Of a stretch of DNA of 44,545 nt, positions 24,169 through 32,047 are shown piece by piece. The position numbers and the translations under genes are program-made. This DNA comes from Mesorhizobium sp. ORS 3359 (GTDB lineage: Bacteria > Pseudomonadota > Alphaproteobacteria > Rhizobiales > Rhizobiaceae). The stretch lies in NCBI GenBank assembly GCA_000824845.1, contig CCNC01000096.1, positions 1 through 44,545 on the forward strand, read 5' to 3'. Under the pieces are notes generated by a model, which saw only the letters and a program-made list of their open reading frames with translations, searched no databases and was not told where the DNA came from. Each line of letters starts with the position of its first letter. The first letter of the stretch is position 1.

Positions 24169-24714
24169 CTACCTCCCATACGTATACGTCACCGTCGCCT
24201 CGCCCAGCGCCGAGCTTTTCGCCGCCACCGAGACCATATCCGGCAAGGGGTTCTCCGGTGTGCGCAGCGTCTTCTCGCCCAGCGCATAGAGCGTGAAGAC
24301 ATAGTGATGCTGGCCGCTGCCCGGCGGCGGACATGGGCCGAAATAGCCGGCGCGGCCGACGCCGCCCTTGCCCAGCACCGAGCCCTTGGGCATGTGCTTG
24401 CCGCCCTCGGCGCCGGCGCCCTCAGCCAGGCCCTTGGCGCTGGCCGGGATGTTCCAGGCCAGCCAGTGCCAGAAACCCTTGCCGCCATTGGCGTCGGTGT
24501 CGAACATCGCCAGCGCGTAGCTTTTGGTGCCGGCCGGCGGATCCTTCCAGGCGAGCGCGATCGAGACGCTCTTGCCGCCGCAACCGGCCTTGTCGCCAAG
24601 ATATTTCGTATTCCATTTGCCGTCGGAGACCGACGGGCTGGAGATTTCAAACGCCTGCGCCTGAGCGGCGAAGGCAATGAGAGCGAGCATGGTGAAGCCG
24701 AGGCGCGAACTCAT
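24169..24714 (-). CDS. YbhB/YbcL (PEBP) family exported protein
   Basis: A 181-residue phosphatidylethanolamine-binding-protein homologue with a signal peptide (cut near 'AAQAQA', residue 21). Family marks are 'ALAMFDTDANGGKGFWHWLA' and 'GRAGYFGPCPPPGSGQHHY', the latter containing the 'GPCPP.G..H.Y' ligand-site motif. The start at 24714 has GGGAGG upstream. The extra cysteines are typical for a periplasmic form. Ligand unknown. Confidence 0.9.
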   Translation of the reverse strand: MSSRLGFTMLALIAFAAQAQAFEISSPSVSDGKWNTKYLGDKAGCGGKSVSIALAWKDPPAGTKSYALAMFDTDANGGKGFWHWLAWNIPASAKGLAEGAGAEGGKHMPKGSVLGKGGVGRAGYFGPCPPPGSGQHHYVFTLYALGEKTLRTPENPLPDMVSVAAKSSALGEATVTYTYGR

Positions 24715-24795
24715 CCTATCCTCCCTAAACAATCCAGCGTAGCGCAAAAGCAGCCCGAAAAAGGGCAGCCGACGTGGTGGCCTGCTCGGATAACG

Positions 24796-24831
24796 AAAAA
24801 AGCCCCGCCGGTGGAGGCCGTCGGGGCTCTT
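24796..24831 (-). terminator. Rho-independent terminator (minus strand)
   Basis: Stem AGCCCCG...CGGGGCT extended by CGG/CCG across one mismatch, loop of six. On the minus strand it is followed by TTTTTT. It lies about 150 bases beyond the aminotransferase stop codon. The intervening sequence is structured, so the RNA between may be a long 3' UTR or a small RNA. Confidence 0.75.
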
Positions 24832-24924
24832 TCGTACGGACCATGGAGGTGGGACCCCACGGTCGGGTCGATCCAGGGGGTGTTGGATCGGCCGCGACCC
24901 TAGCCGAGGAATGGGCCGGGCGGA

Positions 24925-24959
24925 CAATCACGCCTGCGCACTACCAATCACGCCTGCGC
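24925..24959. repeat. 15-bp tandem direct repeat
   Basis: CAATCACGCCTGCGC occurs twice, at 24925-24939 and 24945-24959, with a 20-base period, just after the aminotransferase gene on its strand. Meaning unknown; perhaps a slippage duplication. Confidence 0.7.
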
Positions 24960-24980
24960 GAGGCGGCGGTGATGGAAGAC

Positions 24981-26207
24981 CTAACCCCGCAGCAGCTTCG
25001 CCAGCCGCGGCACGCCTTCGTTCACCGCGCGGTCGTCGGCAAGCGTGAACGACATGCGCAGCGTGTTGCGGCCGGTGCCGTCGGCATAGAAGGCATTGCC
25101 GGGCACGAAGGCGACGCGCGCCTCCTTGACCGAGCGCGCCAGCAGCTCGGTGGCGTCGGCGCCTTCCGGCAGGGTCAGCCAGACGAACATGCCGCCTTCC
25201 GGTCGGCTCCAGGAAATGCCGTCGGGCATGTTGGCCTGAAGCGCTCCGAGCAGCGCGTCGCGCCGCTTGCGGTAGGCGACGATCAGCTTTTCCACCTGGG
25301 CGTCGAAGATGCTGTCGGCGACGCGGTGCATGACCATCTGGTTGATCGAGGGGCTGTGCAGGTCGGAGGCCTGCTTCATCAGCACCAGCTTCTCCACGAC
25401 ATGGCGCGGCGCGCAGACCCAGCCCACGCGCATGCCGGGCGACAGGATCTTCGAGAAGGACCCGCAATAAAGCGTACGGGCCTGATCGATGCCGCCGGAG
25501 CGGGCGCAGTCGAGCGCCAGGATCGGCGGCACGCCCTGCCCGTCATAGCGCAGCGCGCGATAAGCGGCGTCCTCGATGACCGCGATGTCGAGCTCGCCGG
25601 CGAGGTCGAGCACAGCCTCGCGCTGCTTGACGTCCAGCGTGTTGCCCGTCGGGTTGGCGAAATCCGGCACCAGATAGGCGAACTTCACCTTGCCGCCCCC
25701 TTTCGAAAAAGTGCTGGGCACCGCCGCGGCGGCGCGATAGGCCTCCGGCGTCATGTTGCCGCCGGCGGTGTTCAGCCGGTCATAGCGCGGCTCGTAGGCG
25801 TTGAAGGCCTGCAGCGCCCCGAGATAGGTCGGCCAAGTGACCAGGGCCGTGTCGCCCGGCGACAGGAACAGCTTGCCGAGATAGTCGAGCGCCTGCTGCG
25901 AGCCGGAGGTGATGAAGATGTTGCCCTCGTCGCATTGAACGCCGAGCTTGCCCATATAGGCGGCCAGCCATTTGCGCAGCGGCAGATAGCCCTCGCTGAC
26001 CTGGTATTGCAGCGCGGTCCCCGCCTCCTTGCCGCCCAGCACCGCCTGGTAGGCGTCGCCGATGGCCTGCGCGGGAAACAGCGACGGGTCCGGTATGCCG
26101 CCGGCGAAGGAGATGATGTCGGGCTGGTCGAGCAGCTTCAGCAGCTCGCGGATTTCCGAGGCTTTCATGCGCGACGAGCGCGAGGCCAGAAGGTTCATCA
26201 GGGTCAA
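24981..26207 (-). CDS. PLP-dependent aminotransferase (2-aminoadipate/aromatic type)
   Basis: A 408-residue fold-type I aminotransferase. It has no GntR N-terminal domain. The opening 'ISFAGGIPDPSLFPAQAI' and 'LQYQVSEGYLPLRKWLA' fit the Aro8/LysN branch. 'VPDFANPTGNTLDV' and the PLP lysine in 'GSFSKILSPGMRVGW' are intact, as is the C-terminal Arg in 'RNTLRMSFT'. The TTG at 26207 has GGGAGG six bases upstream and is my chosen start; an ATG three codons in is the alternative. The substrate could be aminoadipate, aromatic or branched-chain acids. A palindrome lies just upstream of it. Confidence 0.9.
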   Translation of the reverse strand: MTLMNLLASRSSRMKASEIRELLKLLDQPDIISFAGGIPDPSLFPAQAIGDAYQAVLGGKEAGTALQYQVSEGYLPLRKWLAAYMGKLGVQCDEGNIFITSGSQQALDYLGKLFLSPGDTALVTWPTYLGALQAFNAYEPRYDRLNTAGGNMTPEAYRAAAAVPSTFSKGGGKVKFAYLVPDFANPTGNTLDVKQREAVLDLAGELDIAVIEDAAYRALRYDGQGVPPILALDCARSGGIDQARTLYCGSFSKILSPGMRVGWVCAPRHVVEKLVLMKQASDLHSPSINQMVMHRVADSIFDAQVEKLIVAYRKRRDALLGALQANMPDGISWSRPEGGMFVWLTLPEGADATELLARSVKEARVAFVPGNAFYADGTGRNTLRMSFTLADDRAVNEGVPRLAKLLRG

Positions 26208-26568
26208 GGCGCACCTCCCGCAGTGCTTCTATTTAGGTCAGCTTGGTTGACCTATTATCAGGCCATATCGCCCGCGTGAATACACAAAACGGTCATGGCG
26301 CATCGTCGAGGCGACATTTGGCCCACGGATTTCCGCAAATGCTAATGGAAAATTCGGTCATCGGCTTCCGGCAGATGGCCGATGGCAGATTGCCGTTATA
26401 TTAGAAAAGGCGCATATTACGCCAAGCCGGAGCCTCGCTGCGGTTGAGCCGCCGCCGGCCGTGGTGCCCAGGCGGTCCACAGACCAGTCAGATGTAAGAA
26501 GAAACAGGCACGTCCGTGCTGCCCTCATCATTGGGTGGCCGAGGCAGTGATATTTGGAGGAGGATCCC
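26208..26568. other. Divergent intergenic region
   Basis: This 361-base gap holds the promoters of the aminotransferase (minus) and GYD (plus) genes. Apart from the palindrome at 26234 I find only an A/T-rich zone at 26330-26420. No gene is seen in either direction. Confidence 0.45.
26234..26254. promoter_or_regulatory. Candidate operator upstream of the aminotransferase
   Basis: Perfect inverted repeat TAGGTCA-N7-TGACCTA, 27 bases before the aminotransferase start codon. It is close enough to overlap the -10 region or transcript start. The GGTCA...TGACC form is reminiscent of GntR/FadR-type sites, but no such regulator is adjacent. Confidence 0.5.
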
Positions 26569-26883
26569 ATGAAGGTTACCATACTGGCGACTTACGAACC
26601 CCATGCCGCCAAGGGGCTGATGCAAGGATCGAACCGGGAAGTCGCAATCGCGGCGCTGTTTGAAAGCGTGGGCGGCAGGATGAACAGCCTGATGTTCACG
26701 CGCGGCCTCTACGACGTCATCGTCAATGGCGAGGTGCCGGACCAGATCGCCGGAATGGGGATGACGCTTGCCGTGCGTGCGAGCGGCTCGGTGAGCGATC
26801 TCGTCGTTCTGGAAGAGCTCGATATGAAGGCGGTGATCGCGGCCGCCAACAAGGCCGCCGGCGCCTACAAGCCGGCCGGCTGA
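26569..26883 (+). CDS. GYD domain protein
   Basis: A 104-residue protein of the GYD family, a ferredoxin-like small domain of unknown role. 'MKVTILATYEPHAAKGLMQG' opens it. The segment 'MFTRGLYDVIVNGEVPDQIA' stands where the name-giving Gly-Tyr-Asp occurs, here Gly-Leu-Tyr-Asp. The GGAGGAGG site before the ATG is very strong, which suggests high expression. The next gene begins 23 bases later, so the two form an operon. Confidence 0.85.
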   Translation: MKVTILATYEPHAAKGLMQGSNREVAIAALFESVGGRMNSLMFTRGLYDVIVNGEVPDQIAGMGMTLAVRASGSVSDLVVLEELDMKAVIAAANKAAGAYKPAG

Positions 26884-26906
26884 TATTTCATCGAACGGAG
26901 GACGCC

Positions 26907-27200
26907 ATGACCGCCTATAACGTAGTCCGCTTCCGCACCAAGCCCGGCAAGGAAAAGGCCTTCGTCGAAGCACATGAAATGGTCTCGCTGAACGCCAAGG
27001 GTTTTCGCAAGGGCGCCCTGATCAAGACCGGCGAGCGCACCTTCTGCATGGTCGGCGAATGGAACGACATGGACAGCCTCGCCGCGGCGCGCCCGATGAT
27101 GATCGGCATTCTCGACACGTTCCGCGATATGCTCGAAGACCTCGGCGGCGATCTCGGCGTGACGGACCCGGTGTCGGGAACGGTCGTTGCGGAGATATAG
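26907..27200 (+). CDS. Antibiotic-biosynthesis-monooxygenase-like small protein
   Basis: A 97-residue dimeric alpha/beta-barrel type protein. 'TAYNVVRFRTKPGKEKAFVE' is the typical first strand and helix; 'FCMVGEWNDMDSLAAARPMM' is the second half. An AACGGAGG site precedes the ATG. The fold is shared with ABM and Dabb proteins. Paired with the GYD protein, also a small ferredoxin-like fold, it may form a heteromer, which is inference. Confidence 0.7.
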   Translation: MTAYNVVRFRTKPGKEKAFVEAHEMVSLNAKGFRKGALIKTGERTFCMVGEWNDMDSLAAARPMMIGILDTFRDMLEDLGGDLGVTDPVSGTVVAEI

Positions 27201-27313
27201 GCTGAAGACGCTGTCCTGGCGCCGGCCGGACCGCCTTGTGCGGCCAGCCGGCGCCGTCGACAACAAGCGCCGCGAGATGCAGGCCGCGCGGGTGTGGGGT
27301 CTTTACGTGCGCC

Positions 27314-27469
27314 TCAGAACGGCAACCGAATCTCGTCGTCCTGCGCGGCCTGCGGCCAGCCGATATCCTTGCGGATCTCCGGCGGCAGCTCGTTCAGCTC
27401 GCGCATCGTGCGACGGCGCTTGCTGGCCTGCGCGAAGGCGGCACGAATCCGGTTGAGACTTTTGAACAT
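27314..27469 (-). CDS. DUF1127 small protein
   Basis: A 51-residue basic protein, with the start at 27469 after a GGGAGC site. 'RRTMRELNELPPEIRKDIGW' is the DUF1127 (YjiS-like) core, a short arginine-rich domain. Some small DUF1127 proteins in alphaproteobacteria bind RNA and affect phosphate and carbon use; the role here is unknown. It lies alone with 100-200 bases of free sequence on each side. Confidence 0.88.
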   Translation of the reverse strand: MFKSLNRIRAAFAQASKRRRTMRELNELPPEIRKDIGWPQAAQDDEIRLPF

Positions 27470-27663
27470 GGAAAGCTCCCATAAATCGGCGGCGCAAAAC
27501 CGGCGCCTCCTCTTCACCCGGCGCCGCTTTTGCAATGCGTCTGTAACCAGCCGATTGCGCGCGAACGGTGAAATGCCTCACGAAGCCGGAGCAGCCTGAA
27601 ACATATGCGTGCAAATTAATTCGGGGGATCGAGCACACGGCCTGAGGGGCGCGCCCGGTTTTG

Positions 27664-28872
27664 CTAGGCGGTCACCTTGCCGTTCCGCGCCACCTCCCTG
27701 CCGGCGCGATAGACGGTGCGCTCCTTCGGCACCGCCACCACCGCTTCCGGAACATGCTCTGCCTTCAGCGCGACGAAATCCGCCTTGGCGCCGACGGCAA
27801 TGCCGTAGCCCTCCAGTCCCAGCGCCCTGGCGCCGGCATGGCTCACCACGTCATAGGCGGCTTCCAGCTCCCGATCCTCGTAGAAGCCGGAACGGTAGCC
27901 GATTATGTTGGCGCGGTTCAGCATGTCGCCATCGCCATAGGGCCACCAGGAATCGCGGATGTTGTCGGACCCGGCGAACACGGTGACGCCGGCCTTGCGA
28001 AGCATGGCCACCGGCGGGAAAGCATGGTCGCCGGGCGCGTTGGTCATGATTGAGAGGCCGGCGGCGGCGATCCTCTCGCCGGCCTTGGCCAACGCGTCGG
28101 CGGAGATGTCGCCTAGCGCATAGGCGTGGCTGACGGCGACCTTTCCCTCCATGCCCGACGCCGTTGCACGGGCGACGATCTCCTCGACCTCGAAAAGGCC
28201 GAGCGTGCCGCGGTCATGCAGATGGATATCGACGCCGGCGCCGCGCTTTTCGGCAAGGCCGAACACCACGTCGAGGTGTCCTTTCACGTCGCGGTCGAAG
28301 CTCGCCGGATCAAGCCCGCCGATCAGGTCGCAGCCGAGCTTGAGCGCCTCGTCGAGCAGTTCGGCCGTGCCAGGCGAGGACAGGATGCCGCTCTGCGGGA
28401 AGGCGACAAGCTGGATGTCGATCAGGTCGCGATATTTCTCCCGCACGGCGAGGATCGTCTCGACATGCTTCAGCCCGACCGCGGCATCGACCATGACATG
28501 GCTGCGCATGGCGAGGCTGCCATGCCCGACGCACAGCTCGAGCTGGTTCTTCGCGCGCTCCGCCATGGGCGCTGCCTGCTCGAGGTTGCGCATCTGGAAG
28601 GCGACGCGCTCGCGCACGTCGAAGCCGTTGGTGCAGGGAATGTGCGGGCGCCAGGCGTCGCCGTAGAAGGAGGTGTCGAGATGGATGTGGCCCTCGACGA
28701 AGGCCGGCAGCACGAGCTGTCCGGCGAGGTCGACGGCGCCTGGCGGCGGCGATGCGACATTGGCGGCCGGAGCGATGGCGCTGAAGCGGCCGCCCTCGAC
28801 GGTGAGGTCGGCTACCGTGCCGTCGGCGAGCCTGGCGTTGAGGAAATGAGTCTGGTTCAAGATGCATCCCAT
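27664..28872 (-). CDS. Amidohydrolase of the cytosine deaminase type
   Basis: A 402-residue metal-dependent hydrolase. Metal ligands are seen in 'GHIHLDTSFYG' (His-x-His), 'VDIHLHDRG', 'VAVSHAYALG' and the Asp in 'FAGSDNIRDSWWPYGDG'. 'FPQSGILSSPGTAELLDEAL' matches the CodA region that holds the substrate Gln. The CodA catalytic Glu (His-Cys-Asp-Glu) aligns with Asp here (His-Leu-His-Asp), so the substrate may differ from cytosine: creatinine, isocytosine or a triazine are options. The start is uncertain, as ATGs at 28887 and 28872 lack a good ribosome site. Confidence 0.85.
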   Translation of the reverse strand: MGCILNQTHFLNARLADGTVADLTVEGGRFSAIAPAANVASPPPGAVDLAGQLVLPAFVEGHIHLDTSFYGDAWRPHIPCTNGFDVRERVAFQMRNLEQAAPMAERAKNQLELCVGHGSLAMRSHVMVDAAVGLKHVETILAVREKYRDLIDIQLVAFPQSGILSSPGTAELLDEALKLGCDLIGGLDPASFDRDVKGHLDVVFGLAEKRGAGVDIHLHDRGTLGLFEVEEIVARATASGMEGKVAVSHAYALGDISADALAKAGERIAAAGLSIMTNAPGDHAFPPVAMLRKAGVTVFAGSDNIRDSWWPYGDGDMLNRANIIGYRSGFYEDRELEAAYDVVSHAGARALGLEGYGIAVGAKADFVALKAEHVPEAVVAVPKERTVYRAGREVARNGKVTA

Positions 28873-29189
28873 TGAAAGTGAACGCATCAGTGGTCGTCGC
28901 TTGGCTGGCCAAGGTCAATGCGGGATTGGATAGAAAGTGTTTCGCCCTTGCCTTCTCCCGTTGTGGAAGAAAGCCAAGTACAACGCCTGTTATATACCGC
29001 TTTCGCGTAAGTTTCAGCGCGTGGCAAATGTGTCATGGTGAAGTCTGCGGTATGAGGCCGCCGTGGTCGACGCGGACGCCCAAGCACATCCCCAACAATG
29101 CGCCCCCAACGGACGCGTCGACCATGAACGGAATGCCGACGGCGACCTTGCCTAGGGTCGCCGTCTTGCTTTGGCCAGCCGCCTTCCGG
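28873..29189. other. Intergenic stretch, nothing certain
   Basis: This 317-base gap holds an A/T-rich patch near 28975-29035 (TTATATACC) that could be the promoter of the deaminase gene. A short minus-strand frame at about 29033-29130 reads 'GIPFMVDASVGGALLGMCLG', which looks like a membrane span, but it has no ribosome site. I do not call it a gene. Confidence 0.4.
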
Positions 29190-29645
29190 TCAGCCTTGGG
29201 TGCGGGCGTATTCGGCGACCAGCCCCTCATATTCCTCGAAGGCAGGCAGCGCTTCGTAGCTGTGCACGGCCGGTGTCGCCGCCCAGGGCAGTTTCTCGGC
29301 CGTCCAGGTCTCGATGAAGGGCGCGAACCAGGCATGGTCGTCGAGCATGGTCGGGCGCAGATTGACGAACCAGTCGATCGCTTCCGGCCGCGTGAACATC
29401 CAGGTCATGCAGTAGCCGCAGAAATAATGCTTGGAGGCCCCATGCAGGCCGCCGATCACCGGCTCGCCCTTCGTCACCTCGAAACCTTCCGAGGGGATCG
29501 CCGCGCTCAGGGAATAGGCGCTGGATGACATAAGCTGGCAGCCGATGCAGTGGCAGGCCATGGTGAGCAGCGGCATTGCCGAGATTTTCAGGCGCACGCG
29601 ACCGCAGCGGCAGCCTCCTTCGGCGGGAAGAGCGAGGGTGGGCAA
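29190..29645 (-). CDS. GFA (CENP-V) family zinc protein
   Basis: A 151-residue GFA-domain protein. Zinc cysteines are in 'GGCRCGRV', 'ACHCIGCQ' and 'YFCGYC', the full set of the fold. I chose the TTG at 29645 because AAGGAG stands seven bases upstream. A longer frame runs back into the palindromic repeat and would add 41 residues that are repeat-derived. The family is named for glutathione-dependent formaldehyde activation, but most members have no proven activity. Confidence 0.88.
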   Translation of the reverse strand: MPTLALPAEGGCRCGRVRLKISAMPLLTMACHCIGCQLMSSSAYSLSAAIPSEGFEVTKGEPVIGGLHGASKHYFCGYCMTWMFTRPEAIDWFVNLRPTMLDDHAWFAPFIETWTAEKLPWAATPAVHSYEALPAFEEYEGLVAEYARTQG

Positions 29646-29670
29646 GCTTGGCTCCTTGGGTTGGGGTTTC

Positions 29671-29811
29671 CCCTTCTCCCCCCGCGGGAGAAGGTGGATC
29701 GGCGCGTAGCGCCGAGACGGATGGTTCCAGCGGAGTGAGACGCCGGTTTTCCCTGGAACACCCCTCATCCGGCCGCTTCGCGGCCACCGTCTCCCACAAG
29801 AAGGAGAAGGC
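29671..29811. repeat. Palindromic intergenic repeat, family 1, full copy
   Basis: Outer arms CCCTTCTCCC...GGGAGAAGG and the inner 'CTGGAACACCCCTCATCCGG' segment match the copy at 4880, but the central part is rearranged: the 'GGATCGGCGC' arm comes first. It ends five bases before the stop codon of the isochorismatase gene. It lies between two genes of the same strand. Confidence 0.85.
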
Positions 29812-29815
29812 GCGC

Positions 29816-30367
29816 TCAGCCTTCCGTCAACTTCGCCGTCGTCGTCATGCGCGCGCCCTGGCCGGCAAAGGCCTCATTGTGGCGGGCGATGATGGCGGGC
29901 GCTTTCTCCTCAATCGAATCCAGCGTCGAATGCGCGTCGGAGACCACGGTGACGCCCAAGCCCTCGGCCAAGGCGCCCTTGACGGTTGCGGCGACGCAGA
30001 AATCGGTCTGTGCGCCGATGAGCACGACATCCTTCGCACCCTGCCCCGCCACCCATTCGGCGAGCTCGGGATTGGAGAAGGCGTTGCCGACTCTCTTGCC
30101 GAAGGTCGGCTCGTCGGCCGCCTGGCCTAGCGGCGGCCAGACCGGCCAGCCGGAGGCGCCCGGCGCCAGCGGATCGCCTTCCGGCCCGTCATGGCGGATG
30201 AACGCCACCTTGCGGCCGGAGTGCCGCGCCCAGTCGATCAGCGCGCGCGAGCGCTCGGCGATGGCATCGGCGTCGTGGATCGGCGGGGCGAAACGACCGT
30301 CGAACATGCCGGTCTGCAGGTCGATGACGATGAGCGGCGCGGCGGCGGAGGGAGCAGTGTCTGACAT
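29816..30367 (-). CDS. Isochorismatase family cysteine hydrolase
   Basis: A 183-residue cysteine hydrolase. The catalytic triad is visible: Asp in 'IVIDLQTGMF' (about residue 17), Lys in 'TFGKRVGNAF' and Cys in 'AQTDFCVAATVKGAL'. The start at 30367 gives a normal family length; upstream residues in frame have no family character. Members act on nicotinamide, N-carbamoyl compounds, isochorismate or biuret, so the substrate is not set. Confidence 0.9.
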   Translation of the reverse strand: MSDTAPSAAAPLIVIDLQTGMFDGRFAPPIHDADAIAERSRALIDWARHSGRKVAFIRHDGPEGDPLAPGASGWPVWPPLGQAADEPTFGKRVGNAFSNPELAEWVAGQGAKDVVLIGAQTDFCVAATVKGALAEGLGVTVVSDAHSTLDSIEEKAPAIIARHNEAFAGQGARMTTTAKLTEG

Positions 30368-30503
30368 GGCGGCGAAGATAACGTGGGCGGGGGCTGCGTC
30401 AAGGACGACGCAGGGCCAGCAAGCAGCAACATGCGTCAACACAAATGCAATTTTCAGTTGCATTTATAAATCATTACAACTAATGTGACCAAAGGATCGG
30501 GGG

Positions 30504-31037
30504 ATGACAATGGATGAACAATACACCGTGTTCCTGATTGGAGGGGGCACGGGAGGTGACGACCAAGCGGTATTCACGCCGCAGAATGTGGGGACTCGGT
30601 GCAGGCTCACTTGCAGCTATCGCAACAAAGTCATCGCTGCCGAGGAAGACGATTATTTCGAAGCCCTATGCCAAATCCGCAAGCAGCTGGAATTGGAAGG
30701 GATACTGCCCTTTTGTTATGGAGCGAGCGCGAATGTTTTCCCTGAAGGCACCGTGACAGGGATGAGTCGTGGATTGGTGGTCTGCAAGGTGAAAACGGGG
30801 GAGCGTCCCAAGGAGAGCGACTTAGTCAATATATTTGACCAAGGCTATGATGTGGTGCCCGTGTTCGTCTCCATGCAGCAGCAGTTTTGGGATTCGTGGC
30901 TCGCCTCCCTGCCCGGATCGCAAGTCCCGGGAATAGCGAAGTCGACTGACGGTGCGGCCCGCTCCCTCTGGGAGTCTCTAACGCTTGGGTTTGCCAAAGT
31001 ACTGAAATCGCTTTTTCCACGGTCAGGGGGGAGATAA
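30504..31037 (+). CDS. Orphan protein of lower GC (177 aa)
   Basis: A 177-residue soluble protein with noticeably lower GC and more rare codons than its neighbours. It begins 'MTMDEQYTVFLIGGGTGGDD', and 'NVFPEGTVTGMSRGLVVCKV' lies in the middle. 'QQQFWDSWLASLPG' and a basic Phe/Leu-rich end follow. The gene is preceded by an A/T-rich stretch (30455-30485) that may carry its promoter. No family recognised. Composition suggests recent transfer. Confidence 0.65.
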   Translation: MTMDEQYTVFLIGGGTGGDDQAVFTPQNVGTRCRLTCSYRNKVIAAEEDDYFEALCQIRKQLELEGILPFCYGASANVFPEGTVTGMSRGLVVCKVKTGERPKESDLVNIFDQGYDVVPVFVSMQQQFWDSWLASLPGSQVPGIAKSTDGAARSLWESLTLGFAKVLKSLFPRSGGR

Positions 31038-31049
31038 GGCGCGTAGCTT

Positions 31050-31958
31050 TTACGATATCAGCGGCATCGGGCCCTTCAGCGCCTCGGCCAGCGCGTCGCG
31101 AAAGACTTCGATCGGGCGCGCCAGCCTGCCGGCCGGAGGGCGGTGGAGCAGCCAGCAGCGCACCTGCGGCTTGAAGCCGGGGCAGTCGACCACCTCGACC
31201 GCGTCGCGCCATTGGCTGCCCGACAGCGCGCCGGGCGTGACGACGCCGATGCCGTGGCCACGAGCGACCAGTGACATTCTCAGGTCCGCGCCCTGCGCCT
31301 CGACGCCGACATGGAAAGGCAGCCGCGCCGCCTCGAAGCGATGGCGGATGAAGGCGCGGAAGCCGCAGCCGGTTTCGTTGAGCACCCAAGGGTAGCGCGC
31401 GAGATCATCGAGCTCGGCGGGCTTCGGCAAGCCGAGACTTGGCGAGGCCACCAGCAGCACCGCCTGCACGCCGAGATCGTCGCCGACGAGCTCGGGCGGC
31501 GGCGCAACGCCCTCGGCGAGGCAGACGGCCACCGCGTCGATCTCGCTGTGCAGCACCTGCTCCACCAGGCGCGGCGAGAGGCTCGAGGTGATCTTCAGCG
31601 TCAGCCGCGGGAAAGCCGCGCGAAGACTATCGAGCGGCTCGGACAGCGCGCTGGTCGAGAGATAGGGCATGATGCCGAGGCGAAACTCGCCTCGCACCTC
31701 GCCCGCCGGCGAGACGCCCGCCTTCAGGTCTTCCAGCGAGCGCAGCACGCGGCGGCCATGCTCATAGGCCTCGCGGCCGGATGCGGTGGGCTTGAGCGGC
31801 TTCGACTGGCGGTCGAGCAAGGGCGTCGCCAGTTGCTCCTCGAGATTCTGCACCCGACGCGTTACGCCGGGCTGGGTGAGGTTGAGCCTGGCCGAAGCAC
31901 CGACGATGGAGCCAGTTTCGACGACGGCCACGAAGGCTTCAAGGTCGTGGATGTTCAT
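31050..31958 (-). CDS. LysR family transcriptional regulator
   Basis: A 302-residue LysR protein. The helix-turn-helix is 'GSIVGASARLNLTQPGVTRR' (about 17-36), and 'LGIMPYLSTSALSEPLDSLR' opens the effector domain at about 92. 'NETGCGFRAFIRHRFEAA' holds the ligand-site region. It is divergent from the MFS transporter with 89 bases between them, which is the classic regulator/target layout. Confidence 0.92.
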   Translation of the reverse strand: MNIHDLEAFVAVVETGSIVGASARLNLTQPGVTRRVQNLEEQLATPLLDRQSKPLKPTASGREAYEHGRRVLRSLEDLKAGVSPAGEVRGEFRLGIMPYLSTSALSEPLDSLRAAFPRLTLKITSSLSPRLVEQVLHSEIDAVAVCLAEGVAPPPELVGDDLGVQAVLLVASPSLGLPKPAELDDLARYPWVLNETGCGFRAFIRHRFEAARLPFHVGVEAQGADLRMSLVARGHGIGVVTPGALSGSQWRDAVEVVDCPGFKPQVRCWLLHRPPAGRLARPIEVFRDALAEALKGPMPLIS

Positions 31959-31969
31959 GCGTAATCCGC

Positions 31970-31980
31970 ATAATCATTAT
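31970..31980. promoter_or_regulatory. Candidate LysR site between lysR and MFS genes
   Basis: ATAAT-C-ATTAT, a symmetrical A/T-rich site in the short divergent gap. A related GCATTATGAT follows at about 31998. LysR sites are usually AT-rich dyads of this kind (T-N11-A), but the exact binding site cannot be fixed by eye. Confidence 0.35.
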
Positions 31981-32047
31981 CAGGTCATTTCAATTGTAGC
32001 ATTATGATCGTTGCCCATAAAGTCCTCGCGAAACATGCGAGGTGACC

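Noticed and set aside
29033..29189. Possible small membrane peptide downstream of the GFA gene
   Set aside because: The hydrophobic stretch has no ribosome site or convincing start; most of the frame is antisense shadow.
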